Below are positions 41,624-53,581 of a stretch of 64,000 nucleotides of DNA, one piece after another. Position 1 is the stretch's first letter; every line of letters starts with the position of its first letter. Source of the DNA: Ilyonectria destructans. Its lineage: Eukaryota > Ascomycota > Sordariomycetes > Hypocreales > Nectriaceae. The position numbers were made by a program, and so were the translations under genes. The notes beneath the pieces are model-generated. The model saw only the letters and a list, made by a program, of their open reading frames with translations, made no database searches and was not told where the DNA came from. The stretch lies in assembly GCA_020740775.1 (NCBI GenBank), contig JAHEWK010000002.1, positions 2,976,001-3,040,000 on the forward strand, read 5' to 3'.

Positions 41624-44600
41624 TCACCACTCCAGGGATAGCTTCTCTACCCCATCAACTAGCGCCTGAATCACAGGCCGATTGACACTCCGTTCGCCTT
41701 GCATCTTGCCCGTCTGCTTCATCCGCGTCCAAAACACAGGGCAGTCCTTGCTATCGCAGGTGACGTCCTCCATAGGCCCGAGTCCAGAGCAGCTGCGACA
41801 GACGGCGAGCACCTCCTCCAGCCGGCGCTCCTCGGTTTTCACCCGCGTCTGCAGTGTGAGGAGCGACGCCGGGACATTCTTGCGACAGCGCGGGCACAGT
41901 GGATTGTCCCCGTGAGAAAACTTGGCTCCGCAGACGAGGCAGTGCGTCGACCTCATGTACGACTCGAGCGTCCTCTTCTTGGTGCCCAGTGTTGTGGGAC
42001 GGCGCACCCGCCGCACCTTGGGCATCTCGTCATACCACTGCCGCACGTTGGCTCCGACGAGGTTGAAGATGCGCTCGAGCGGTGGTATCAGGTTCTTCGA
42101 GATGTAGTATTCCGCATCGAGCTGCCAGTGCGGGTTGGTGAGAAGCTCCTCGGGCGCCACGCACCGGTCGATGAGGCGCGCCCCCGGTGCGCCCGTGATG
42201 ACGACGTAGGGGACTCGTTCTCCATACTGCGGCTCTGCGCGCGCGTCTGCCAGCATTCGCTTGGTGCTGATCAACGCTCCGGGGGGGTGTGCACCTTTGT
42301 CGGAATACGTCCCGAGTCGGACTTCCTTGGCGAAGCAAAAGTCCTGCACAGAAATGTTGTTGCGCATGATCTTGTCGCACTGTTTCTGGAAATACCTCTT
42401 GATTTGGCTGAGGTCGGCCGTTTCAAAAAGCAGTCTGAGGGCCTTTTCTTCAATCATCTGCTCTGCTGGCGTCCCGTCACGGCGAACCGTTTCGATTCCT
42501 TTGGCGTCAAATTCTGGCTGCACCTGGTCGCGGCTCTCGTACTTGTAGCCGACGTAGCGCTTTTTGGCCAGAAGAACGCACGGGTGGTAGACTTTCTCAA
42601 ACTTCAGCTTGATGGGCTGAGGATTGATGTCCGTAATAGCCTTGGCGATTTCGTTGCCAATGTCGAATGCCTGATCCTTCGTCCTCCCTTTCAGATAGAC
42701 GAACAAACTGTCGGTGTCGCCATAGACGACCTCGGCTCCCCATCGTTCAACCGAATGAATATAAGCAGCCGCCCGCTCCAGAGTTTCTCGCCCAGTTTGC
42801 ACGATACTGTCTGCAATCTCCGAGCAGGGCATGCGGCCAGAGAATGATGCAGAGGTATAGCCGTAGGTGACATTGGCGAGCAGTTTCAACGCAAGCTGTC
42901 GGTTGTTCAGCAGCTGCTGGAGCGTCTTATCATCCTTGTCCTGCTTCATGCCGCTCTTGACCATGACTCGAGTCTCCAGAATCTCCGTGAGCATCTTGGC
43001 GAGGAGAGATTTGCGGATTTCGGACTTTACGTACATCATCCCATTGGGTGCAATGTTGATGTGATCCTCCAGCAACGCCAGGAGGCCTCGCTGTCGCTTG
43101 TACTCTGTGAAGCCCATCTTGTTCATGCCCCTCCAATTGGTAATTCGCCCGAGGAAGGTCGAATAGCAATAGTTGTATGCAATCATTACGCTCGGGTACA
43201 GACTTTGGAAGTCCAGGACCAAGAGGGGGCTGTTGTAGAAAGCGCTCTGAGGCTCCATGACGAGAGGGAGACATTCAAGCGCGTTTTGGCCACCGACCTG
43301 CTTTCGGCTGGGCGAGACGAGGATAAAATTTTCTGGTTTTGCGATCCGGAACATGATCGATTCAACTTTGAACTGGGATCCTCGCGAAAATACAGAAAAG
43401 AAGTCGACACCGACCAGTCGAGCTTGCTCGCTTGTCCTCAATACAATCTCGTTGGCCTCTAGGATTTCAATGTCCATCCTGGTTCGACTTTGGTAATATC
43501 GGAGCACCCTGTTCAGGTCTCGATGTTTGCCGCTCTTGTACCAAGTCGTGAGAGTCTTCCAAGCGTAATGAGGGATCCGACGATGGAGGAGATGCCAAAC
43601 GACATTCTCCATGGTGTATTGAAGGAGATTCAGCTCGCCTCGCATGGCTCTCCATATGTTGATCATGTGTCTTCCCGTGACTCGAATGGTTGAGGTGGTG
43701 TTGAAACCCCACTTGTCGTTCTCTTTGCCGAACCTCCCATGCGATTCCGTTTTCATTCGACTGAACTCGTCACACAGATTGTAGTCGTACTTGAGCCTCG
43801 CCCTCTCGATTAGATAGCCCCATGAACTCCCATGAACTTCATACCCAGTCAGAATGTCTGGATCATGGGTCCTGACAATCTCCACCATTCTAACCATCAA
43901 GTCCAACTCAGTAGTCTCTTCGACAATCTCAGCCGCCGTCTGGCGTCGCATGAGACGCGGCAAGTTGTGATCACTGGACAGCACGAGGATGCCCGACTTG
44001 ACTGGATCCAGCGAACTTTGGCTATCGAGCACTGTTTCATCCGATTTCAAGGCCCAGAACATGCATTGAACCTCGTCCTCCTCAGGGTTGGGCACGAACT
44101 TGCCCCGCGTGTTGACATGAATCTCCAAGCTCATCGTGCTCATGTACTGGGCTTCGTGCTCAACGCTCGTCTGCTTGTTCGCTTGTGTATACTTAAACCC
44201 GTGCTTGTTTTTCGGTGTCGGACCCTCAATCTGAGAGAGATATTGCTTCGGCGTCGCCAAGTAGCTGGATGTCGGTTCCTCCGTTGCACGCCGTTCCTTT
44301 TCGTGCCACCAAGTCTTTACTTCATCGAAAGTGGGTGGCAGGTTTGCGACTTCCCAGCTTCTCCACGTACAGCTTTTGCTCTGCCGGGCATACTCGCGAC
44401 GCATTTCCGATTTGTCCAGGCCAGCGCCTTGTTTGAGGCCGTAACTAGCTGGTGAGGTAGCCGTTGGGTCGAACTCGGGGAGAAAAGGAAGCGTGTTGCT
44501 TTCAAGTCGGAACTCTCGTCCTGCATATTCCCGAGGTCTACTTGGGACATCTTTTTCTCTGCTGTAATAGGCATCCTGATAGATGGCGTCCGGGATAAGA

Positions 44601-46735
44601 TGGTCTTTCATGGACGATGCCACCTCCAAGGCGGAGGGAGGCAGTGATGACAAGAGAAGGGTTTGAGGGCTTGATAGACTTCCAAGCGCTCGTTGGATTT
44701 TTGTTTGCACACTGTCCTCAAAGTGGAGGTCAGACGATGTCAGAGAGGGAAAGTAGTCAGACTGGGATCCAGGTACATCCCCAACTTGGACAAAAGAATT
44801 AAGATCGAAGGAAACATGCTTCGTAAATCCACCATCTTCGCTCTGCTGGGAAGATGATGGCTGACTCCTCTGGCTGAGACGAAATTTCGTGTTGGGATCA
44901 TTTCGGTCCTTCACAATGGCGAAGTTCAGGGTCGGATTGGAACCAGCAGTATCCTTCGGTGAAGATGTTGGGAATTTGCCCAACAACGAAGAACGTCTCA
45001 ATGATTCTGGTTCATTTGACCCGGATGCTTGTATGGGCAAGTTTCCTCCCTCGCCTCGGGAGATCATGTCGCCTTTGGGTCCCAGTGGTTCGTCCCGTCT
45101 GGATCGCTTGGCAGGGGGATGAGATGATGATAATTCCAACATAGAACGCTTAAGCACCGTCTTATTCAACAAATTAGGTTGAACCATCTTCAGTGCTCGC
45201 CCGATCAACCCCTCCTTGTCTGCAGCATCGATGAGACTTTGACTAAATGGGATTTCTGGAAGCTTGCCAGTTCTCAGCCCGCTTTGGCAGAGTCCAAGCA
45301 CTGAGAGTTCCTCCGAATCACTCAGCTCGTCCAGCGCAGGGTCGGATCCACTCCCGGGCGTTTTACTTGTCTGGTCTTGAAGAGCTTTGGCGGCTTTCCT
45401 TTCCATTGACAACATCATCGTGATGGCCTCTTCGTCGGAGTCACTGGGAAACCACTCATCATGTCCCTCGCCGACTTGAAGGACCTTTCTCTCGTCGACC
45501 TCAACACTGCTGGCAGGATCCAGTCCTTCTTGAGTTTGGCCCGAGGAAAGCCCTAGAACTGGCATGAGATTTGATGGGAAAAGGTCTTCAACGGATTCAA
45601 GAGCAGTTTTGACGGTGTGTTCAAAGGGCAAGGCCTTTGCAAAGGTTTCGAAGCTGAGCTCGACTTTACTCGCACCCTTCTCGGATGTAATGAGTTTTCG
45701 GATCTGGTCCCGGTATTCTTCCTCATGGATCCAGCCTTGTGACTGTGATTGTCGGGGATCGGCAGACATCGACACAAGAACTTCCGGGGGGAACGGGGTG
45801 CTACCTTGGCCTGGGTGTTGCATCTTGCGCTTCCGCCTCTTGGTTTCGTCTTTCCAGAGGCCTGCCATACTGTGCACCAATTTCAAGCCTTCTGGAATTG
45901 GATTGATCCGCTCAATGAAGTCATGATGCAACGATCGCTGCTTGACTAGTTTCCTGTTGAGAATGTCGTGTACACAAATGTCCACCTCGATTGAGCAGTG
46001 GCTGACCCTAGGAAGGGCAGTCTCGTCGGTAACGTGGTCGGTTGGGATGGACCGGCTATGCCAGAGATGGACTGAATTGGACCCTTGGTCATGCTGAGGA
46101 ACAGGGGATCGAAAGCGCGCGGTTGATGCGTCGAGATTGTCACACCCGTACAAGTTGTAATCCGTCATGAACTGTAGAAGGTATTGAAGGTGGGCTTCGT
46201 AGGGCTGAAACTTGTGCTTCATGATAACTCCCTGCTGGAGAAGATCCGCCAATCTCGTCATGACAATGGGATTGAACATGTAGATCTTCAGGAAGAATCG
46301 GTAGCCGACGTGGAAGCCGTAGAAGGGCACGCCCTTGATGAGGGTGATTCTGGCCACATATCTCGCGTTGTCGCCATATTGATCACGCCGATAGCTGACC
46401 GCCAAAGCATGATCAATAGAGAGGTGAAGGCGATAGATGTAGGCGCCCACTTAGAGGAGAGTCAGTAACAAAGTGTCGCAGTCATGATGGGCGAACCAAC
46501 CGTCATCGGTGTTTAAGCCACCCTCGTACTCCACGTAGAGATATGGGAAAGCGCCATGAATGTGCGCGCAGACCTTTTGACCCGTCTCAGTCGATCCGAA
46601 GACCCTGATAACGGGCACCTTGGGTCCCTTGGCGATTTGCGACGGCGGTACATCGTTGCGAAGCTGGGGGTCATAACGGGTCGGCGTGGCCTGGTAATGA
46701 TCGATGCAATTCAGTCTGACCCGGAACAGGTCCAT
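41624..46735 (-). CDS. REV3: DNA polymerase zeta catalytic subunit
   Basis: B-family polymerase that extends from mismatched or damaged primer ends in translesion synthesis, in the nucleus with Rev7 and the Pol31/Pol32 subunits. Two exons (46501-46735, 41624-46449) with a 51-bp intron near the N-terminus give about 1686 residues, normal for fungal Rev3. The N-terminus MDLFRVRLNCIDHYQ and VGAYIYRLHLSIDHALAVSY are conserved. A long, poorly conserved middle (about residues 230-720) precedes the inactive exonuclease-like region. Polymerase motifs: A DFQSLYPSVMIAYNYCYSTF, B KLLANVTYGYTSASFSGRMP, C VYGDTDSLF. Two C-terminal cysteine clusters follow: CLVCGAKF/CPRC (zinc) and CRSCSGLG/CDSKDCPVFW (the Fe-S module that holds the accessory subunits). 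It is divergent from SLU7. Confidence 0.95.
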
Positions 46736-47136
46736 CGTCCTCGCCCTTTCGCTCCATCAGGTCTTATTCGGTAAGATTGAGTGCGTGCATTATCCGAAGA
46801 TGATGTCGTCGAAGCAGGGTCTCAATTCACGGATCACGGATCACATGCGACTAACGCGCCGGCGACACCCTTGGACACCCTTGGACACCCTTGTTGATGC
46901 CTTCAGCTCGCGCGATCACGTGGCGATAAGCTACTTATCAAGAAACTTTGGCGCCTGCGACAAGATTCGCGACGTCAAGGTCCAAGACATTGGCCCTACC
47001 TGTGTGAACCCGCTTCTCGTCCAACTCAGCACGACTGTAGGACAATCTTGTTTGCGAAATCAGAATCGCCCGCTCATGCCGCTCCTTTGAGTGCCTACAA
47101 GCCAACCCGCGCATCGCCTCGACACAACCATCCATC
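46736..47136. promoter_or_regulatory. Divergent promoter REV3 / SLU7
   Basis: 401 bp between divergent starts. It holds a 10-bp tandem triplication (GACACCCTTG at 46864-46893), an ACGCG word just before it, and a CACGTG E-box at about 46917-46922. Roles are not established from sequence. Confidence 0.6.
46864..46893 (+). repeat. 10-bp tandem repeat, three perfect units
   Basis: GACACCCTTG at 46864-46873, 46874-46883 and 46884-46893, within the shared REV3/SLU7 promoter. Confidence 0.85.
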
Positions 47137-48516
47137 ATGCCACCCCCGAAACCACCCTCTGGCGGCGCAGGCGCGGCCTCCAAGGAGGAAAACATCTACA
47201 TTCCGTCTTTCATCAGTAAGCGGCCTTTCTACGCTGGCGAGGATGACGACAACGACAACGACTACCTCAAGCATCAACGTCGAGAGGAGAAGGACGAGAA
47301 GTCGCAATGGTATGACCGTGGCAGGAAAGCCGGTCCCGCGGCCACCAAATACCGAAAGGGCGCGTGCGAAAACTGCGGCGCGATGACACACAAGGCGAAG
47401 GACTGCTTGAGCCGACCCAGGGCCAAGGGTGCCAAGTGGTCAGGGAAGGATATCCAGGCCGATGAGGTGATCCAGGACGTGAAGATGGGATGGGATGCCA
47501 AGCGAGATCGCTGGAACGGCTACGACGCCAAGGAGTACCGCAACGTGGTGGATGAGTTCAACCAAATGGAAGACCTAAGAAAACAGACGAAGGCCGCCAC
47601 GGGAAGCGATGACGAGAAGGATGACGGCGACAAGTACGCCGAGGAGAACGACATGAGCAAGCATCAGAGCACAGCTACGCGGCAACTAAGAATCCGAGAA
47701 GACACCGCCAAGTACCTTCTGAACCTTGATCTTGAGTCCGCCAAGTACGACCCCAAGACTAGGACCTTAGTCAACGGTGGTGCCACCGCAGACAAGGCCG
47801 CCGATTTGTTCGCCGAGGAGGGATTTATGCGAGGGTCTGGACAAGCTGGCGAGTTTGAGCAGGCCCAACGGTATGCGTGGGAGGCACAAGAGCAGAGCGG
47901 CGACACCAGTCAGCATCTCCAAGCCAATCCCACGGCGGGAGAATTTTATCGGAAGAAGGAGAGGGAAGAGGCCGAAGCAAAACGTGTGGAAAAAGAGAGG
48001 CTGCTACTGGAGAAGTATGGTTCGGATGAACAGAAGGGGATGCCAGCTGCTCTTCGCAACATGGCTGTCACCGAGTCCGAGACCTTTGTGGAATACGACG
48101 AGGCTGGTCTGGTCAAGGGGGCACCACGGAAGGAAGCCAAATCGAAGTACGCCGAGGATGTTCTCATCAACAACCACACCTCCGTCTGGGGCAGCTGGTG
48201 GACCAGCTTCAAATGGGGCTACTCCTGCTGTCATTCTTTTGTGAAAAACAGCTACTGCACTGGGGAGGATGGCAAGGAGGCTTGGGAGGCCGCTGAGAGG
48301 CAACGCAGTGGCGCAAATCTTGTCACCGAGAACCCCGAGGACGAGGCGGACGAGGTGGACCAGAATGAGTCGGCCGATGTCAAAGCCAAGAAGCGGACTC
48401 GTGAAGAGATGATGAATGGAGTAACAGAGGAGGAGATGGACGAGTACAGGCGAAAGAGGACGGTTACGGCTGATCCCATGGCGAAGTTGCTGGGCAAGGA
48501 TGAGCTCCTTACATAG
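47137..48516 (+). CDS. SLU7: Pre-mRNA splicing factor Slu7
   Basis: Second-step splicing factor that helps choose the 3' splice site in the spliceosome. A single intronless frame of 459 residues, about the usual fungal length. The N-terminus ([17 protein letters not shown]) and the CCHC zinc knuckle [14 protein letters not shown] are diagnostic, followed by [17 protein letters not shown] and the C-terminal signature [20 protein letters not shown] then [16 protein letters not shown]. The C-terminus is acidic and Lys/Arg-rich with a likely nuclear localisation signal (KAKKRTREE). An essential splicing gene without introns of its own is worth noting. Position next to REV3 and uS4 matches the MAT flank of other Hypocreales as recalled. 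Confidence 0.95.
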   Translation: MPPPKPPSGGAGAASKEENIYIPSFISKRPFYAGEDDDNDNDYLKHQRREEKDEKSQWYDRGRKAGPAATKYRKGACENCGAMTHKAKDCLSRPRAKGAKWSGKDIQADEVIQDVKMGWDAKRDRWNGYDAKEYRNVVDEFNQMEDLRKQTKAATGSDDEKDDGDKYAEENDMSKHQSTATRQLRIREDTAKYLLNLDLESAKYDPKTRTLVNGGATADKAADLFAEEGFMRGSGQAGEFEQAQRYAWEAQEQSGDTSQHLQANPTAGEFYRKKEREEAEAKRVEKERLLLEKYGSDEQKGMPAALRNMAVTESETFVEYDEAGLVKGAPRKEAKSKYAEDVLINNHTSVWGSWWTSFKWGYSCCHSFVKNSYCTGEDGKEAWEAAERQRSGANLVTENPEDEADEVDQNESADVKAKKRTREEMMNGVTEEEMDEYRRKRTVTADPMAKLLGKDELLT

Positions 48517-48838
48517 CGTTGCATTCATGTAAATCAAGCAAAATTACAAGCACATTAATCGTCGAACATGTCGAGCAGCATGGGATGGTAGCATCAAGTG
48601 ATTCACATGAGAATGGACAGATGATTTGGACGAGGTGGAATTTCGTTGAGACTCGTGTACACAGTTGAGCAGAGGAACCTGAGCTTTTTTCTTGTCGTTA
48701 TCGTTCGGCGAAATCATTCCATTTTTATCCTCTGGCCAACGCCGCAAGCTATGAAGAGAATCCCCTTCCCATGAGTGGTATTCCGGTCCCAGCAGCCCTA
48801 GACAAGTGGGAGAGCCATCAATGCACAATTTAGTACAT
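48517..48838. other. Convergent 3' region between SLU7 and uS4
   Basis: 322 bp between two converging stop codons; it should hold both 3' UTRs and poly(A) sites. No other feature seen. Confidence 0.5.
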
Positions 48839-49552
48839 TTATTCCTCATCCTCATCCTCCTCAGCGTCACCACCCTCGGCGGCCTTGGCCTTCTTTCTGC
48901 GGACGCGGCCGGGGCGGCCTCCACCGAAGGGCGAGGTGAGAGCAAAGTCAATGTGCTTCTGGGAGTCGAGACGGACGATGAAAGAAGGAACGTTGACGAT
49001 CTGCTTGCCAACACGGATGTGGCGCTGGCGGATCAGGACACGGGCGTGGTGGATGGACTTGGCAAGACCAAGCTTGTAGACGCAAGTCTGGAGGCGGCGC
49101 TCCAAGAAATCCTCGATCTTCAGGGCCAGGACGTAATCGAGCTTCATGCGGGACTCGTCGAGGACTCCGACACGCACGAGACGGCGAATGAGGGCATTGC
49201 CTTCGAAGAGACGCTTGGGGTCCTTCTCGTCGAGGGTAAGAAGCTGACTGTGTGCGTTGTTAGAAACTCCAATCTTTCGTGTCAGAGGGCGAGAGGATCA
49301 AACTTACCGGGCAGCACGACGGATCTTGGACAGAGTCAGACCGACTCGCCAGACCTCACGCTTGTTGCGCAGGCCATACTCGCCAACGAGCTTCAACTCG
49401 GAGTCACTACGGGTTATATGTCAGTCTTCGGGTCACAATCGACATGAACAGAGACAAGCTCATATTCAGTGGCCGGTGATTACTGACAGTCGGGCAGCCT
49501 CGAAGGGTCTGCGGGGGACACGAGCGGTCTTCGAATACGCGCGAGGAGGCAT
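48839..49552 (-). CDS. RPS9: 40S ribosomal protein uS4 (S9)
   Basis: Primary binder of 18S rRNA in the small subunit. Exons on the minus strand: [20 protein letters not shown] from 49552; a middle exon (about 49288-49408) with [20 protein letters not shown] and [10 protein letters not shown]; and a last exon (48839 to about 49241) with [20 protein letters not shown], the S4 RNA-binding fold [40 protein letters not shown] and the basic-acidic tail [17 protein letters not shown]. The total of about 190 residues matches the family. Introns were set from GT-AG sites that keep the conserved sequence in frame. It is divergent from eL21, so the two are probably co-regulated. Confidence 0.95.
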
Positions 49553-49925
49553 CCTGTGGTCTTGTTAATTGATGCGCGTTGGGATGTCGCCGGCGATGGC
49601 ACTCACTTGACTTGCTCCTTGGTGTTTGGCGGGAGATGAACTTTTGCACACAAGTCCAGAAAATCGTCAACTTGTGGGGAGGTAAATTTGGCGGTTTAGA
49701 GATCACGTGGGCGCATTTCCCAGAACCCTAACGGGGCCCTTTGACCCAGCACCCACATTCGCCCTTGCCCTACACGGGGCCAAAAAAAAAATCGGATTAT
49801 CCTAGCACCCGCTCCCACAAGCCGCCTTCGAAATCCACAACACCAAGGCGAAGGACTTCACCATCTCTTTCGCCAACCACGACCACTAACCCACACCCTC
49901 CCGCGTCCCCAGCACACGATTCGAG
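49553..49925. promoter_or_regulatory. Bidirectional ribosomal-protein promoter (uS4 / eL21)
   Basis: 373 bp between divergent starts. It contains a CACGTG E-box (49704-49709) and, 14 bp further on, a telobox-like AACCCTAA (49724-49731). Cbf1-type and Tbf1-type sites of these kinds are known in ribosomal-protein promoters of several ascomycetes; action here is inferred. C/T-rich stretches before the eL21 ATG fit a highly expressed gene. Confidence 0.65.
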
Positions 49926-50613
49926 ATGGGTCACTCCTACGGAAAGAGAGCGGGCACCCGCGTATGTGCATTGTCGAATTCAATCGCTTCGACGTCGTGC
50001 TGACGTTGTTTTTAGTATGCCTTCAGCCGGCAGTTCCGCCAGAAGGGCATGATCGCCCTGAACACCTACCTCAGACAGTACCAGTGAGTTCTGCCGTGGC
50101 CTGCGACGACGCGCGACGAGACTGACAGATTTCCAGCGTCGGTGACATTGTCGATATCCGAACCAACGGTGCCGTTCAGAAGGGGTAAGTCGACTCTCCA
50201 AACCACGTTGCGAAAACCGCAAATTGCAAACTTTACGCCGGGAAATGTGCGAAGGGACGTTTTGGCTAACAGCGCACAACAGTATGCCCTACAAGGTCTA
50301 CCACGGCAAGACTGGTGTCATCTACAACGTCGCCAAGGCTGCCGTCGGCGTCATCATCTACAAGAAGGTCAAGCACCGCTACATCGAGAAGCGAATCAAC
50401 ATCCGAATCGAGCACATCGCCCCCTCGCGATCCCGAGAGGACTTCCTGAAGCGAGTGAAGGCAAACGCCGAGGCCAAGAAGCAGGCCAAGACTGACGGCG
50501 TTGCCGTCTCCATCAAGCGCCAGCCCCTCGGCCCCCGAAAGGCCTCCACCGTCTCTCTTACCGACAGCCCCCCCGAGACCGTCACCCCTCTTCCCTACGA
50601 GACTACTATCTAA
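49926..50613 (+). CDS. RPL21: 60S ribosomal protein eL21
   Basis: Eukaryotic large-subunit protein. Four exons (49926-49961, 50016-50083, 50137-50184, 50283-50613) join to exactly 160 residues, the usual length. Conserved sequence runs MGHSYGKRAGTR, YAFSRQFRQKGMIALNTYLR, VGDIVDIRTNGAVQKGMPYK, VYHGKTGVIYNVAKAAVGVI and RINIRIEHIAPSRSREDFLK, ending LPYETTI. All three introns are GT-AG and fall where intron placement is common for this gene. It lies tail-first toward an accessory block that separates it from SLA2. Confidence 0.95.
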
Positions 50614-51117
50614 AAAGATTCTGCGGGGTTGTGTGGTGCTTGCTTCTTTTTGCTTGGGGTGTTGCGTCCGGATGGGAAAGAACTCTGCATGGCAAAGGCT
50701 TGCATTTTGATGTCCATAGGGAATGAGACCAAAAGACATCCATGGGAACAAACTTGTCTGCATTTGATGGATCTCTCTAGTGACGTGCGTCTGGCCTGTT
50801 GGATACAAGGCAATGACTGGGGCATGCCAAAAGGACTCCCGGTCTTCCAAACAATTGTCGGTTGCAACTCAATACCAAAAGCCGAGGGCCCCTCGGCGAA
50901 GTTCAGTGAAAGTCGTTCAACTCGAGATGCATCCCCGACATGAGCATTCCGTCTGTGTGAGGTCGCTTGCCAGAAGTGATTTACATCAGCCCCACACTCT
51001 TTGCATCTTCCACATAATTCTTGAGATGCCCAGAAAATTGTCGCACCGCAACCTCTGTAAGACTTTGTGTAATACTTCTCATTCTAGAATCTTGAAGCTT
51101 GTCTCACTCAATAATAT
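50614..51117. other. 3' flank of eL21
   Basis: 504 bp with no conserved frame; contains the eL21 3' UTR. Nothing else recognised. Confidence 0.45.
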
Positions 51118-51231
51118 GACACTCTTTACGCCAAATGATGGTGGACCGATTTCTCGTGTTTCGCAGGCTGGATAATTTCGCATCCGACTCCAGACCCAGG
51201 AGCTTGCACCGCCACCCCACTCTGATACAGC
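51118..51231 (+). repeat. Dispersed direct repeat, copy A (about 115 bp)
   Basis: Matches 54536-54662 in the same orientation. Shared blocks include GGTGGACCGATTTCTCGT, TTTCGCAG, GGATAATTT, GCATCCG, GACCC and CTTGCACCGCCACCCCACT. Most differences are transitions; copy B has about 12 extra bases near its start. Confidence 0.85.
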
Positions 51232-51843
51232 GCTGCTCCTTCACGCCACAACAGTATTCCTGGGACGTCCCCCCAAGACAACCATCATTCGAAACCGCCT
51301 CAAGGGTGGGACTATAGAACAAGCGGTCGTCGATCCGAAGACGCCGAGGCCCGTGTATCGTCTGAGGGCGCACCTCAACTGTTATTAGGAGCTGGCGCAT
51401 TCCTTTCTCCGCCACTGCCACGCACCGCTCCTACCCTAGACCTTTTGTCCAGACTGAGCACGACTGTCACATCATGGTTTATAGCAAGGAATACAGAGTT
51501 CCCCTAGATACTTAGATTTCCTATGTCTCCCAGCTAGTCATCTTCTTCCTTTTAAGTACTAGAGAACTTCAGGCTGTTGATTCTCACACCCGTCTCCGCC
51601 GCCAACGCCAACGCCACAACTTCACCAACTCTTTTAAACAAAGTTCTTTGCCCAAACATATTTGCGAGACAGCTCTTCCGTCCGCTTCCAATTTTATCCG
51701 CATTTGGCCGACATCAACGGAGAAGAACATCCTGGTCAGGAATATGTCTGACGATTGGAAGATTCATTCAAGCTGAAAGGTCCCAATGGCGAACCTGATG
51801 TTACAAATGGTTCAATTCTTTTAATAGCTATACTTAGTTTGAG
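51232..51843. other. Intergenic, nothing recognised
   Basis: 612 bp between repeat copy A and the MITE-like element. Short frames on either strand have no recognisable feature. Confidence 0.4.
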
Positions 51844-51845
51844 TA

Positions 51846-52162
51846 CGGATGGCTCTTTCAAAAGTCTTGTCCAAGCACTAAGGTAGTAACGCCACATCCA
51901 TTTATCCATGTCAGTTACCTAAGGTACATAAGGCTGGGACAGTCTCGTCAAGTTATCTGCTACGGCCGCTGTAACTTCAGGTGCAGTAGGCGCTGCTGAC
52001 TAGGATCTAGCGGTTGCTGGTGTGCTGTAACCTGCTTTCTTTTAGGGCTTATGGAAATCAGGAAGTACTTAAATTTAGTGTACTTCCCCTAAGGTAGTAA
52101 TGATTGGTTGACTCAGTAGCGTTACTTTTTCTTCTGGACAAGACTTTTGAAAGATCCCTCCG
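51846..52162. mobile_element. MITE-like element with terminal inverted repeats and TA target site
   Basis: The left end CGGATGGCTCTTTCAAAAGT and the complement of the right end (CGGAGGGATCTTTCAAAAGT) match at 18 of 20 bases, and the match continues through CTTGTCC; a GTAACGC word lies inward on both sides. TA dinucleotides flank both ends (51844-51845, 52163-52164), as for Tc1/mariner-type insertion. The 317-bp interior has no coding capacity. The right end is 3 bp from the stop codon of the HNH gene. Confidence 0.78.
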
Positions 52163-52165
52163 TAG

Positions 52166-53517
52166 TTAGTTAAAAGTAGGTAAATAATAGCTGCGCCGTC
52201 TTGCAAGTTTTCTTAACTCCCAGTTCACATCTGCCAAAAACTCCTCGCTGTTGTAGGGTGTAAGAGAACTATCGTGGTTAGCTGCAATCCACGGCTCATG
52301 TTCTCGTTTGCGTTTGCGTGGCCATGAGAGGTCGGGAGAGGCAGTCGAGTCGTCCATCGGTCTGTTGCTTGGAGATCCACACAAATCCCTGCGATCGCTC
52401 GTTAACTCGGGGACGTGTTGTCTTTCAGGCTGCCGGGCTCGTTTGGAGGGGTCACCATCAGGACGTTGTCCATCTTGGCCCTGGTTCTGCTCGGAGGGCG
52501 ACTCCTGTATCCTCGGGCTTGCGATGCCGGCCAGCGCCGGTCGAATTTCGAGCGGAGTATTGATACCCGACGTCGATGCAACACTTCCCGTCCGGGGCAG
52601 CAGCTGCTCCACGAAAGGCATCTTGGCGGCCATGTTCTCAATGCAGCACATGTCATAGTGATGGCGTAGCGCAGCCCTGTCCACCCGACGCTGCACTTTG
52701 GCTCTGCGGCCATGGTACGCGAGGAGGATATCGTATGGCATGAAGACACGGATCTGGAGAGTTTCCGGGTGTATCGAGAAGAGCTGCTGGTCGAACGTGT
52801 CGTGGAGATGGCTGAAGAGGAGGACCTCATTCTCTGGAGCCCAGGTGCGTTCCCAGGCTTGCTCTAAACGGCGCGGACTCGCCCTCTCGCCGCCGTCCTG
52901 CGTTTTGTCGGCATCAGCTTCCGGGTCGGGGTATGTATGATACTGCAGCTGAGACACAATGTGACAGGCCTGCATCGCGGGACCGATGGTTGGGCTGTCG
53001 CACCACGAGCGTCCCATGCCAGTGACGGCACACTGCTTGGCTGATGTAAGGCAAGAGGTGCGAAAGTTGGCCATGGTCGTTTTGGCTCTTTCGTCGGAGA
53101 TGTTGCATTCCGGGGGCGCGACCATATTGGCGAAGTCCTCATCAGCCTGGACCATGTCCGGATCCTTACGCGATGACACAGAACCAGATGCTGATCGCTT
53201 CGAGGGAGAATCAGGTTTCCTTCCGCGTACTGTTTTGCGGAGCGGGTAGGCGGCGTAACGCGGGTCGGTTGGGGCCTTCTTAGGAGGCAGATAGCGTGAC
53301 TCCAGCCGGCGGACAGGTTTGGAAATGCGCTGTGCGCATCCGGCTGGAAAGAGTCAGCAAGAGTTGCCATGAGAAGACGATACTCTCTGAACATACCCTC
53401 AAAGTGACACTTGAATGGCTGATCAGCTGACAAGCTGCAATTGTGATGTTTGAAAACGCGGTACTGGAGGAGGCTGTCAATGCCGTTGTCCAGCTTGTTG
53501 CCCAGTAGGTACCTTCC
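52166..53517 (-). CDS. HNH-nuclease domain protein (HNH_2-like), fungal family
   Basis: Two exons are seen: 53397 to about 53517 and 52166-53343, joined by a 53-bp intron. The first reads LLGNKLDNGIDSLLQYRVFK and SLSADQPFKCHFE. The second contains KQCAVTGMGRSWCDSPTIGP, AMQACHIVSQLQYHTYP, ENEVLLFSHLHDTFDQQLFS and RVFMPYDILLAYHGR, then ALRHHYDMCCIENMAAKMP. The Cys, the ACHIV His and the later NxxxL..HLHxxFD block form an HNH_2-like core. The C-terminus (EFLADVNWELRKLARRR) is conserved in the family. No ATG precedes the first block in frame: a TGA lies at 53518-53520, so the start exon is missing or unseen. Function is unknown; many fungi have several copies. The stop abuts a MITE-like element. 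Confidence 0.68.
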
Positions 53518-53581
53518 TCACATTCCGTCATATTCCCCATCTTCTATCGCCGATGGATGCGGATGTCTTCACTGGTGGTGT

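Noticed and set aside
41699..42847. 382-codon open frame on the plus strand
   Set aside because: It is antisense to the conserved polymerase domain of REV3, with no recognisable content; a shadow of a strongly coding strand.
43832..44455. 207-codon plus-strand frame
   Set aside because: Antisense to REV3 and without conserved features.
48806..49447. 213-codon plus-strand frame
   Set aside because: Antisense to the uS4 gene, whose three exons account for the sequence.
53280..53540. Minus-strand frame offering an ATG for the HNH gene
   Set aside because: It is in a different phase from the conserved HNH blocks and no GT-AG intron joins the two without losing conserved sequence.
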